Translations under genes and position numbers: made by a program
Shown here: positions 1 to 5,651 of the stretch, in pieces
How positions within the stretch are numbered: the stretch's first letter is position 1
Layout of the letters: each line of letters opens with the position of its first letter
NCBI GenBank assembly: GCA_015069065.1
Contig: SVJI01000095.1
Coordinates: forward strand, 1 to 5,651
DNA: 5,651 bases
From: Oscillospiraceae bacterium
Lineage (GTDB): Bacteria; Bacillota; Clostridia; UMGS1883
Direction: 5' to 3'
The notes under the pieces: generated by a model
The model's database searches: none
What the model was told of the DNA's origin: nothing
The model's input: only the letters and a program-made list of their open reading frames with translations

Positions 1-1
1 C

Positions 2-1243
2 AAGACAAAGCAGGAAGCAATCGCGAAGATGCTCGAGCTTTTGGAAAAGAAGGGCTGCGGCGAAAAGGGCGTTCAGTATAAGATGAAGGATTGGGCGTTT
101 AACCGCCAGAGATATTGGGGTGAGCCTATTCCCATCGTACATTGCCCCGATTGCGGTATGGTTAGTGTTCCTTATGAACAGCTTCCCCTTCGTCTGCCGC
201 CGGTTGATAATTTTGAACCCGGTTCAGACGGGGAAAGCCCCCTTGCAAAGATTGAGAGCTTTGTTAACTGCACATGCCCCAAATGCGGAGGTAAGGCAAG
301 ACGTGAAACCGATACAATGCCTCAGTGGGCAGGCTCATCATGGTACTTCCTTCGTTATTGTGACCCCAATAATGATAGCGAATTTGCTTCTCAGGAGGCT
401 CTTAAATATTGGATGAACGTTGACTGGTATAACGGCGGTATGGAGCACGTTACCAGACATATGATTTATTCACGCTTCTGGCACAAGTTCCTCTATGATT
501 TAGGTCTTGTTCCGACAAGCGAGCCTTACGCGAAAAGAACTGCTCAGGGACTTATCTTAGGACCTGACGGTGAAAAAATGAGTAAGAGTAAGGGTAACGT
601 TGTTGACCCCAACGATGTTGTTGATGTATATGGTGCAGACGTTCTCAGGGCATATGTTCTCTTTATGGGTGATTATGAACAGGCAGCACCGTGGAACGAA
701 AGCAGCATGAAAGGCTGTAAGCGTTTCTTAGACAGAGTGTGGGAGCTTCATACAAAGCTTGTTGACGGTGACGAATATCGTGAAGAACTCCTCAGCAGTA
801 TGCATAAGACTATCAGAAAGGTTTCAGGCGATATAGAAAGCATGAAGTTTAATACAGCCCTTGCAGCACTTATGACACTTGTAAATAAAATTTATGAAGT
901 GGGCAGTGTTAACAAGGCTGAGTATAAAACTCTGCTTACACTTTTAAACCCCTTTGCACCCCATATGACAGAAGAACTCTACAGTGAGCTTTTTGGAGAA
1001 ATTCTCTCTGAGGGCAAGTGGGTTGAGTATGACGAGGCACTTTGTATTGACTCAACAGTTGAGATAGTTGTTCAGCTTAACGGCAGAGTAAAGACAAAAA
1101 TGATTGTAGATGCTAATCTCAACCGCGAGGATATGGAAAAGGCAGCCATGGAAAATGCAGAGGTTAAGGAGCTTATTGACGGAAAGCAGATTGTTAAGGT
1201 TATTGCAGTACCCGGAAAGCTCGTTAATATAGTTGTTAAATAA
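2..1243 (+). CDS. leuS: Leucyl-tRNA synthetase, C-terminal part (5' end outside window)
   Basis: Class I aminoacyl-tRNA synthetase that charges tRNA-Leu with leucine in the cytoplasm. The reading frame is open from position 2, so the true start lies upstream; 413 residues are present and the N-terminal HIGH motif and most of the editing (CP1) region are missing. Visible: the DWAFNRQRYWGEPIPIVHC block, a zinc-knuckle pair (CPDC near 143-154 and CPKC near 275-286), the TMPQWAGSSWYFLRY segment, and the catalytic KMSKS loop at 575-589 followed by GNVVDP. The anticodon-binding helical domain and the small C-terminal domain follow. The Leu-specific insertion that precedes KMSKS in the E. coli enzyme is absent, as in the B. 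subtilis enzyme. MPQWAG replaces the MDTF-type sequence of the E. coli and Thermus enzymes, which points to an alternative LeuRS subtype. The TAA stop lies 15 nt before thrC, suggesting co-transcription. Identification is secure. Confidence 0.97.
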   Translation, partial: KTKQEAIAKMLELLEKKGCGEKGVQYKMKDWAFNRQRYWGEPIPIVHCPDCGMVSVPYEQLPLRLPPVDNFEPGSDGESPLAKIESFVNCTCPKCGGKARRETDTMPQWAGSSWYFLRYCDPNNDSEFASQEALKYWMNVDWYNGGMEHVTRHMIYSRFWHKFLYDLGLVPTSEPYAKRTAQGLILGPDGEKMSKSKGNVVDPNDVVDVYGADVLRAYVLFMGDYEQAAPWNESSMKGCKRFLDRVWELHTKLVDGDEYREELLSSMHKTIRKVSGDIESMKFNTALAALMTLVNKIYEVGSVNKAEYKTLLTLLNPFAPHMTEELYSELFGEILSEGKWVEYDEALCIDSTVEIVVQLNGRVKTKMIVDANLNREDMEKAAMENAEVKELIDGKQIVKVIAVPGKLVNIVVK

Positions 1244-1258
1244 AAAGGAATTGATATT

Positions 1259-2758
1259 ATGAATTATAAAAGTACGCGTGATAATAGCATAAGTGTAAAA
1301 AGCTCTGAAGCGATTGCAAAGGGTCTTTCAGCTGAGGGCGGATTGTTTGTTCCTGACAGTATCCCTGTAATATCACAGACAAATATTAAATATATGGCAG
1401 ATATGTCCTACTGCGAGCGCGCAAAGGAGATACTCGGCAGATTCCTTACCGATTTTACAGAGGATGAACTGGATAAATGTATAACCTCAGCTTATACAAA
1501 GGAAAAGTTTGAAACAAATAGTATAGCACCTGTTTATAAGCTTAATAATTCACAGTATATACTGGAGCTGTGGCACGGTCCTACATGTGCCTTTAAGGAT
1601 ATGGCGCTGCAGATACTTCCGCATCTTCTTACAACCTCGGTTAAGAAGCTGGGATTGGACAGAGAAACTGTTATACTGGTTGCCACAAGCGGAGATACCG
1701 GTAAGGCAGCACTTGAGGGCTTTAAGGATGTTGACGGAACGAAAATTATCGTATTTTTCCCCGATGAGGGCGTAAGCAGTATTCAAAGACTGCAGATGTG
1801 TACTCAGGAGGGCGACAACGTTTTTGTAAGTGCAGTTAACGGCAACTTTGATGACGCACAAAACGGTGTTAAGGCAATTTTTACAGATAAGGAATACGAA
1901 AAAGAGCTGCTTGCTGACAAAAAGGCACTCAGCAGTGCCAATTCGATTAACTGGGGCAGACTTGTTCCGCAGATTGTATATTATTTCTCAGCATACTGCG
2001 ATATGGTAAAGGCAGAGGAGATTCAGTGCGGGGATGAAGTAAACATCTGTGTTCCTACAGGTAATTTCGGAAACATTCTGGCAGCTTACTATGCAAAGTG
2101 CATGGGACTTCCTGTAAAGAAGCTTATCTGCGCGTCTAACAAAAACAATGTTCTTACAGATTTCATAAACACAGGTGTTTATGACAGAAACAGAGATTTC
2201 TTTGTAACAACATCGCCCTCGATGGATATACTGATTTCCTCAAACCTTGAAAGACTTCTGTATATGATTTCAGGCGGCAGAGCAGATGTTGTAAGTGCGT
2301 ACATGGCAGAGCTTAAGGAGAAGGGCACATACACCGTAAGCGATGATATAAAGAAAGAAATAGGCGAAAACTTCTACGGCGGCTGTGCTGACGATGAAAA
2401 GTGTGCCGAAACAATCAAGGAAACATATGACAAATTCTCTTATGTAACTGATACTCATACATCCGTTGCAGTAAGCGTTCATAACGAATACATGAAAAAT
2501 ACAGGCGATGATACAAAGACCATTATTGCCTCTACTGCAAGTCCATTTAAGTTTAACGGAGCTGTTCTTTCAGCACTGGATAAGGACACACAGACTGCAG
2601 AGCTTGACGAATTCAGACTCCTTGAAAAGCTGGCAAAGGATTACGAGCTTCGCGTACCGTCCTCATTGGCAGGACTTGAGGAAAAGGAAGTTCGTTTTGA
2701 AGTGGTTTGCGACAAAAATCAGATGAAGGCTGTTATTAACGAATTTTTGAAAAATTAA
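1259..2758 (+). CDS. thrC: Threonine synthase (PLP-dependent)
   Basis: Converts O-phospho-L-homoserine to L-threonine and phosphate, the last step of threonine synthesis; cytoplasmic. The protein has 499 residues, in the usual range for the long form with a separate N-terminal threonine-synthase domain (about residues 1-85, with the typical GLSAEGGLFVPDSIP segment) followed by the PLP-dependent fold-type II core. The Schiff-base lysine is K113 in HGPTCAFKDMALQ; SGDTGKA (144-150) and the PLP-phosphate-binding PTGNFGN (266-272) are intact, as is the SANSINWGRLVPQ block (226-238). The ATG at 1259 is preceded by AAGGAA at 1245-1250, 8 nt upstream, and begins with the typical MNYKSTR, so the start is well supported. 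It lies 15 nt after leuS with no terminator visible between them. The gene ends next to the long inverted repeat at 2759-2911, which probably terminates its transcript. No truncation or missing catalytic residue is seen. Confidence 0.97.
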   Translation: MNYKSTRDNSISVKSSEAIAKGLSAEGGLFVPDSIPVISQTNIKYMADMSYCERAKEILGRFLTDFTEDELDKCITSAYTKEKFETNSIAPVYKLNNSQYILELWHGPTCAFKDMALQILPHLLTTSVKKLGLDRETVILVATSGDTGKAALEGFKDVDGTKIIVFFPDEGVSSIQRLQMCTQEGDNVFVSAVNGNFDDAQNGVKAIFTDKEYEKELLADKKALSSANSINWGRLVPQIVYYFSAYCDMVKAEEIQCGDEVNICVPTGNFGNILAAYYAKCMGLPVKKLICASNKNNVLTDFINTGVYDRNRDFFVTTSPSMDILISSNLERLLYMISGGRADVVSAYMAELKEKGTYTVSDDIKKEIGENFYGGCADDEKCAETIKETYDKFSYVTDTHTSVAVSVHNEYMKNTGDDTKTIIASTASPFKFNGAVLSALDKDTQTAELDEFRLLEKLAKDYELRVPSSLAGLEEKEVRFEVVCDKNQMKAVINEFLKN

Positions 2759-2911
2759 AAAAAGCCGCTGCATTAAGCTTTTGCACATAACCATTAACTT
2801 AAAAATAAATACACAGTGCGGGCTGTTCCCTTGTAATGGTAGCCGAAAAGAAGTAATCCGAACCGGAAGTGCTCCTTTTCGGCTATGTGCGACTTAATGC
2901 AGCAGCTTTTT
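2759..2911. terminator. Long-range inverted repeat, probable bidirectional terminator with large structured loop
   Basis: The arms at 2759-2777 and 2893-2911 pair at 18 of 19 positions (one C-A mismatch, 2766 with 2904). The outer edges are an A run on the left and a T run on the right, so either strand yields a GC-containing stem followed by U: five T on plus (2907-2911), and seven T on minus. It begins immediately after the thrC stop codon and lies between convergent thrC and the DUF1540 gene, where a bidirectional terminator is expected. The oddity is the 115-nt interior, which is itself folded; ordinary terminators have loops of a few bases. The same arms could instead be the closing stem of a small RNA or the ends of a miniature mobile element. 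Confidence 0.6.
2783..2890 (+). ncRNA. Candidate structured RNA, three-way junction, class unassigned
   Basis: Inside the long inverted repeat three helices meet. Helix A pairs GCACATA (2783-2789) with TATGTGC (2884-2890). Helix B pairs ACCATTA (2790-2796) with TAATGGT (2834-2840). Helix C pairs AGCCGAAAAG (2841-2850) with CTTTTCGGCT (2875-2884) without mismatch. Only one base (2884) is shared between A and C, so all three can coexist, stacked inside the 19-nt closing stem. The helix B loop carries GTGCGGGCTGTTCCCTTG, which faintly recalls the GCGGGC..GUCCCcUGA segment of 6S RNA, and the total size of about 155 nt is close to 6S. The junction is not the symmetric central bubble of 6S, so I do not name it. 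The plus strand is chosen tentatively; base pairing alone does not fix it. I found no convincing promoter of its own. Confidence 0.4.
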
Positions 2912-2921
2912 GAGTTGTTGG

Positions 2922-2959
2922 GGTGAAATTAAACAGACCTTCGTTGCTTGAATTTCACC
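2922..2959. other. Perfect 9-bp hairpin with 20-nt loop
   Basis: GGTGAAATT (2922-2930) is the exact reverse complement of AATTTCACC (2951-2959), enclosing 20 nt. Neither side is followed by a T run, so it is not a canonical intrinsic terminator. It sits just past the stop codon of the minus-strand DUF1540 gene and could protect the 3' end of that transcript, form part of a longer 3' structure with the inverted repeat next to it, or be a protein-binding palindrome. The function is unknown. Confidence 0.4.
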
Positions 2960-2969
2960 GTCAGGCTAC

Positions 2970-3000
2970 GAGAGTTGATTAGTTACAGCACTCTCTTTTT
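2970..3000 (+). terminator. Possible intrinsic terminator on plus strand
   Basis: GAGAGT (2970-2975) pairs with ACTCTC (2990-2995), with a 14-nt loop, followed directly by TTTTT (2996-3000). The stem is short, so its strength is doubtful. It overlaps the last codons of the opposite-strand DUF1540 gene. It would act as a back-up stop for plus-strand transcription from thrC or from the candidate RNA before it invades that gene. Confidence 0.35.
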
Positions 3001-3158
3001 GCAAAGGTTTCACAGCCTGTTTCAGAAACCTTGTTTGCATCTACTCCGCCAACCATGATGTGTTCTGCCATACATGCGTTAGTGGTTGTATGATGCACAC
3101 AGTTTTCGACAACGCATTTTACGCCGCCGAGGGGTTTGTCTGAGTTTTTACAAGACAT
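2979..3158 (-). CDS. DUF1540 small cysteine-rich protein
   Basis: Encodes 59 residues. The family is common in Firmicutes and has no established function; its conserved cysteines suggest metal binding. Here C15, C20, C29 and C49 give the spaced Cys pattern (CVVENC, then NAC, then GCETF). H22 and H23 are nearby, there are extra cysteines at C3, C57 and C58, and the protein ends in ECCN. No signal peptide or membrane segment is seen, so it is probably cytoplasmic. The ATG at 3158 is chosen because GGGAG (plus positions 3167-3171) lies 8 nt upstream on the minus strand and because MSCKNS starts a family-like protein. An in-frame extension to 3221 has no ribosome binding site. The gene is convergent with thrC and divergent from the phosphoesterase, so it is probably monocistronic. 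Family assignment is by motif pattern, not by search. Confidence 0.82.
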   Translation of the reverse strand: MSCKNSDKPLGGVKCVVENCVHHTTTNACMAEHIMVGGVDANKVSETGCETFAKRECCN

Positions 3159-3164
3159 CTGTAT

Positions 3165-3171
3165 CACTCCC
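3165..3171 (-). promoter_or_regulatory. Ribosome binding site of the DUF1540 gene
   Basis: The minus strand reads GGGAGTG here, with its GGGAG core 8 nt before the ATG at 3158. It decides the start in favour of the 59-residue form over the longer 80-residue reading. Confidence 0.65.
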
Positions 3172-3204
3172 GATATTATTTGTAAGTCAGGTAAAATGAT
3201 GCGC

Positions 3205-3220
3205 TGCACCGCTTGGTGCA
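3205..3220. other. Perfect palindromic hairpin between divergent genes
   Basis: TGCACC (3205-3210) and GGTGCA (3215-3220) are exact reverse complements around a 4-nt GCTT loop. It lies in the 128-nt region between the divergent DUF1540 and phosphoesterase genes, about 45 nt upstream of the DUF1540 start. The place suits an operator or a 5' leader hairpin. On plus it is followed, after a few bases, by a short T run (3229-3232), too weak and distant for a confident terminator. Confidence 0.35.
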
Positions 3221-3276
3221 AGGCTTCGTTTTAAGAGCTTACACAGATATTTTGTGCGTATGAAATTTTTATATTC

Positions 3277-3280
3277 GGAG
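3277..3280 (+). promoter_or_regulatory. Ribosome binding site of the metallophosphoesterase gene
   Basis: GGAG lies 6 nt before the ATG at 3287. The alternative in-frame starts upstream, GTG at 3254 and ATG at 3260, have no purine-rich site at a suitable distance, so the shorter protein is chosen. Confidence 0.65.
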
Positions 3281-3286
3281 AAAATT

Positions 3287-3958
3287 ATGGCAATTTTTGC
3301 GCTAAGTGATTTGCACCTGCCATTGGGAATAAATAAGCCGATGGACATATTCGGTGTCAGGTGGGATAACTATGTTGAAAAAATTGAATATGAATGGAAG
3401 AATACTGTAAAAGAGGAAGACTTTGTCATAATAAACGGTGATTTCAGCTGGGCGACGTATCTGTCGGAGGCTTTGGCTGACTTTCAGTTTTTGCAGTCTC
3501 TTCCCGGAAAAAAGATTATATCTAAGGGGAATCACGATTACTGGTGGGAAACTTTGACTAAAATGAATGAGTTTCTTCGTGATAACGATATTTCGGATGT
3601 AGTGTTTTTGCAAAATAATGCGGTTTTGTGTGACGGCATTGCCGTATGCGGTGCCAGAGGGTGGATTTCCCCTGCGGACAAAACCTTTAAGAAAGATGAC
3701 GAGAAAATCTACAAAAGAGAGCTTCTTCGCCTTGAAACTTCACTCCAGAGGGCAAGTGAATTGTCAGATATAATTATTGCTGCGCTGCACTATCCACCCG
3801 ATGAAGCGTACATGGAGGTTATTGAAAAGTATAACGTGTACAGGTGTGTTTTCGGTCATCTACATGGAAAAAGGGCAGAGGATTACAGTGTTTTGCACAA
3901 AAAATGTATGTTGGTGTCTGCGGATTTTCTCAAATTTGCACCAATTCGCATAATTTGA
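3287..3958 (+). CDS. Calcineurin-like metallophosphoesterase
   Basis: A 223-residue single-domain hydrolase of the calcineurin-like phosphoesterase superfamily, resembling the predicted phosphohydrolases of COG1768. The substrate is unknown. All five dinuclear-metal motifs are present in order: D8-x-H10 (SDLHLPLG), G51-D52 (NGDFSW), G81-N82-H83-D84 (KGNHDYWW), H168 (LHYPP), and G190-H191-L192-H193 (FGHLHG). An active enzyme is therefore likely. No signal peptide or membrane segment is seen, so it is cytoplasmic. With the start at 3287 the protein begins MAIFALSDLH, placing the first metal motif at the N-terminus as is usual. It stands alone: divergent from the DUF1540 gene, and 84 nt before tig, which has its own promoter. 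Its codon choice, with many TTG leucines, differs somewhat from the CTT-rich neighbours and suggests modest expression. The family is secure; the function is not. Confidence 0.9.
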   Translation: MAIFALSDLHLPLGINKPMDIFGVRWDNYVEKIEYEWKNTVKEEDFVIINGDFSWATYLSEALADFQFLQSLPGKKIISKGNHDYWWETLTKMNEFLRDNDISDVVFLQNNAVLCDGIAVCGARGWISPADKTFKKDDEKIYKRELLRLETSLQRASELSDIIIAALHYPPDEAYMEVIEKYNVYRCVFGHLHGKRAEDYSVLHKKCMLVSADFLKFAPIRII

Positions 3959-3979
3959 TGGGAAATATTGAAAAAACAC

Positions 3980-4008
3980 TTGCAAAAAATACTAAAATAT
4001 GATATAAA
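3980..4008 (+). promoter_or_regulatory. Sigma-A type promoter of tig (and probably clpP)
   Basis: TTGCAA (3980-3985), then exactly 17 nt, then TATAAA (4003-4008), in a very AT-rich stretch. This is near the vegetative consensus in both boxes, with optimal spacing. Transcription should start near 4015, giving a 5' leader of about 28 nt. No heat-shock CIRCE or CtsR-like repeat is evident beside it. Confidence 0.75.
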
Positions 4009-4042
4009 TATGATTTGATTGGAACAATAGGAGGAAACGAAT

Positions 4043-5551
4043 ATGAAGGTATTGAAGGTTGAACAGCGCGAAGATAAGAGAATGTATCTTGAAATCTCTA
4101 TCGACAGTGAACAGTTCGAGAAAGCAATGGACAGAAGCTATAAGAAGAATGTTAAGCAGATAAACATTCCCGGCTTCAGAAAGGGTAAGGCACCCAGAAA
4201 AATTATTGAAAAGTTTTATACCGAGGCAATTTTTTATGATGATGCAATAAACTTTGCTTGCCCCGAAGCATATGATAAAGCTGTAGAGGAAGCAGGCATT
4301 GAGCCTGTTGATATGCCTGAAATCGATATCGTAAAGCTCGAAAAGGGTGAAGATTTCGTATTCAGCGCTCTTGTAACAGTTCGTCCCGAGGTTACTCTGG
4401 GTGAGTACAAGGGTATAACAGCGGAAAAAGATGTCAATACTGTAACAGATGAAGAAATTGACGCTGATATTAAGAGAATGCAGGAAAATGCTGCAAGCGT
4501 TTCTACCCTTACCGAGGGTGCTATAGAGATGGGCGACAAGGTTGACCTTGATTTCGAGGGCTTTGTTGACGATAAGGCATTTGACGGAGGAAAGGGCGAG
4601 CATTACAGCCTTGTTCTCGGTTCAAATAGCTTCATCCCCGGCTTTGAGGAGCAGATTGCAGGTAAGACAATCGGTGAGGATTTTGACGTTAATGTAACTT
4701 TCCCCGAGGATTACCATTCAGACGAGCTTAAGGGTAAGGCTGCAGTATTTAAGTGTAAGGTTCATTCTGTAGAGAAGAAGAATCTTCCCGAGCTTGACGA
4801 CGAGTTTGCAAAGGATGTAAGCGAATTTGATACACTTGCAGAGCTTCGTGCTGACTGTAAGGCTAAGCTTGAAAAGTCAAAGGAAGCAGAAGCACAGCGT
4901 AAGTTTGAGGATGCTGTAATTGATATTGCAGTAGATAATGCATCAGTTGAAATTCCTGAGTGCATGGTTAAGCAGCAGATAGACAGCCAGATTCAGGATA
5001 TATCCTACAGACTTCAGAGTCAGGGTATGCCCCTCGAGCAGTACTTACAGTTTACAGGAATGACCATGGATTCACTCCGTGACCAGCTTAAGGAAACTGC
5101 ACACAAGGCAGTTAAGACTCAGCTCGTTCTTGCTGAAATTGCAAAGGCTGAAAATGTTGAGATTTCTGACGAGGATGTAGATGCAGAATTTTCCAAGATG
5201 GCAGAAATGTACGGCATGGAGATTGAAAAGGTTAAGGAGCTTATGGCTGCTAACATCGATGCTCTTAAGTCTGACCTTAAGGCTCAGAAGACAGTTAGTG
5301 TTATCGTAGACGCTGCAAAGGCAGGTAAGGCAAAGAAAGCCACTGCAAAGAAGCCTGCTGCAAAGAAAGCTGATTCAGAAGAAAAGCCTGCAGCTAAGAA
5401 AACAACAACTGCTAAGAAGAGCACAACAACTGCGAAGAAAACTACTGCAAAGAAGGCTGATTCTGAGGAAAAGCCCGCAGCTAAGAAAACAACTGCAGCA
5501 AAAAAGACTACTACAACAAAGAAAACTGCAGCTAAAAAGGACGCAGAATAA
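4043..5551 (+). CDS. tig: Trigger factor, ribosome-associated chaperone, with long Lys-rich tail
   Basis: A ribosome-bound folding chaperone that receives nascent chains at the exit tunnel. Domains in order: the ribosome-binding N domain (about 1-145) with the signature GFRKGKAP at 44-51; the FKBP-type peptidyl-prolyl isomerase domain (about 163-245; GDKVDLDFEGF, then IPGFEEQIAG); and the SurA-like substrate-cradle C domain (about 246-425). The protein has 502 residues, against about 424-432 for the B. subtilis and E. coli proteins. The excess is a low-complexity tail from about residue 427, with 25 Lys in 76 residues, 11 KK doublets, and Ala/Thr between them. AGGAGG at 4029-4034 lies 8 nt before the ATG, so the start is firm. 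A near-consensus promoter lies upstream. clpP follows after 39 nt with no terminator seen, the conserved tig-clpP order. The chaperone assignment is certain; the role of the tail is unknown. Confidence 0.97.
   Translation: MKVLKVEQREDKRMYLEISIDSEQFEKAMDRSYKKNVKQINIPGFRKGKAPRKIIEKFYTEAIFYDDAINFACPEAYDKAVEEAGIEPVDMPEIDIVKLEKGEDFVFSALVTVRPEVTLGEYKGITAEKDVNTVTDEEIDADIKRMQENAASVSTLTEGAIEMGDKVDLDFEGFVDDKAFDGGKGEHYSLVLGSNSFIPGFEEQIAGKTIGEDFDVNVTFPEDYHSDELKGKAAVFKCKVHSVEKKNLPELDDEFAKDVSEFDTLAELRADCKAKLEKSKEAEAQRKFEDAVIDIAVDNASVEIPECMVKQQIDSQIQDISYRLQSQGMPLEQYLQFTGMTMDSLRDQLKETAHKAVKTQLVLAEIAKAENVEISDEDVDAEFSKMAEMYGMEIEKVKELMAANIDALKSDLKAQKTVSVIVDAAKAGKAKKATAKKPAAKKADSEEKPAAKKTTTAKKSTTTAKKTTAKKADSEEKPAAKKTTAAKKTTTTKKTAAKKDAE
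5360..5533 (+). repeat. Two 87-nt (29-codon) imperfect tandem repeats in the tig tail
   Basis: Units at 5360-5446 and 5447-5533 encode residues 440-468 and 469-497. Their first 16 residues are identical (AKKADSEEKPAAKKTT) although five codons differ synonymously. The remainder is diverged K/T/A sequence. This is an in-frame duplication that has aged while the encoded motif was kept, or it was homogenised by selection on composition. Confidence 0.85.
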
Positions 5552-5590
5552 TATTACAAAAGATATAAAATATAAGAAGGAGGATGTAAC

Positions 5591-5651
5591 ATGAGCTTAG
5601 TTCCATACGTAATTGAACAGACAGGGCAGGGAGAAAGGTCCTATGACATTT
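5591..5651 (+). CDS. clpP: ATP-dependent Clp protease proteolytic subunit, N-terminus only
   Basis: The first 20 codons, plus one base, of a gene running off the window. The residues MSLVPYVIEQT and GERSYDI match the highly conserved ClpP N-terminus (axial loop and first strand). ClpP is the serine peptidase that forms the tetradecameric chamber working with ClpX, ClpC or similar ATPases in cytoplasmic proteolysis; the catalytic Ser-His-Asp residues lie beyond the window. AAGGAGG at 5577-5583 is 7 nt before the ATG. The 39-nt gap after tig has no visible terminator, so co-transcription with tig is likely; clpX is the usual next gene. Little sequence is available, but the match and the context agree. 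Confidence 0.92.
   Translation, partial: MSLVPYVIEQTGQGERSYDI

Noticed and set aside
2812..2880. Fragments resembling a cobalamin riboswitch on the minus strand (GGGAA near CCCGC and ACTGT)
   Set aside because: The elements are in the wrong order and spacing, the conserved GCCAGGA-type end is missing, and a minus-strand transcript here would run antisense into thrC with no gene to control.
2841..2884. SRP RNA-like apical hairpin (CCGGAAG in the loop of helix C)
   Set aside because: The symmetric GUCAGG/AGCAGC internal loops that define the SRP helix 8 are absent.
2744..2913. TTTTTGA direct repeats (2744-2750 and 2907-2913) as target-site duplication of a miniature transposon
   Set aside because: Low-complexity sequence; the left copy lies inside thrC and not at the arm's edge, and the right copy overlaps the arm, so it does not fit an insertion footprint.
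3225..3253. Possible promoter for the phosphoesterase gene: TTCGTT, 17 nt, TATTTT
   Set aside because: The spacing is right but both boxes are poor matches, so it is not listed as a feature.
3992..4603. 203-codon open frame antisense to the tig promoter and 5' half
   Set aside because: It is a mirror of tig codon usage, has no ribosome binding site or recognisable domain, and its sense partner is certain.
5584..5589. Start-stop ATGTAA directly after the clpP Shine-Dalgarno
   Set aside because: It abuts the AGGAGG with no spacer, so ribosomes should use the ATG at 5591 instead; probably chance.

Overview
The window looks like a chromosomal housekeeping segment of a low-to-medium GC Gram-positive bacterium, most likely a Clostridia member of the Oscillospiraceae/Ruminococcaceae type. 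The reasons are strong AGGAGG-type ribosome binding sites, a Firmicutes-style short LeuRS, a roughly 500-residue threonine synthase, a small DUF1540 protein, and a trigger factor gene followed directly by clpP. This assignment is inferred from protein character and gene order, not from a database search.

Layout. Positions 2-1243 hold the C-terminal half of leuS (leucyl-tRNA synthetase), cut by the window edge. It is followed after 15 nt by thrC (threonine synthase, 1259-2758), so the two are probably co-transcribed. Next comes a 220-nt convergent intergenic region (2759-2978). Its main feature is a 19-nt long-range inverted repeat with A/T tracts at both outer ends. The repeat encloses a nested structured segment of about 115 nt that can fold as a three-way junction. 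Two further hairpins follow it. On the minus strand lies a 59-residue Cys-rich DUF1540 protein (2979-3158). A 128-nt divergent intergenic region separates it from a plus-strand calcineurin-like metallophosphoesterase (3287-3958). A near-consensus sigma-A promoter (3980-4008) then drives tig (trigger factor, 4043-5551). The first 20 codons of clpP (5591-5651) run off the window.

How the genes fit together. leuS and thrC serve amino acid metabolism and translation. Trigger factor (co-translational folding) and ClpP (ATP-dependent proteolysis) form a conserved protein quality-control cluster, usually continued by clpX. The phosphoesterase and the DUF1540 gene have no evident link to either group.

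Most noteworthy are (1) the structured element between the convergent thrC and DUF1540 genes, which is either an unclassified small RNA or a bidirectional terminator with a structured insert, and (2) a histone-H1-like Lys/Ala/Thr tail of about 76 residues on trigger factor, containing an internal 29-residue tandem duplication. I see no CRISPR array, tRNA, rRNA, transposase or phage gene.
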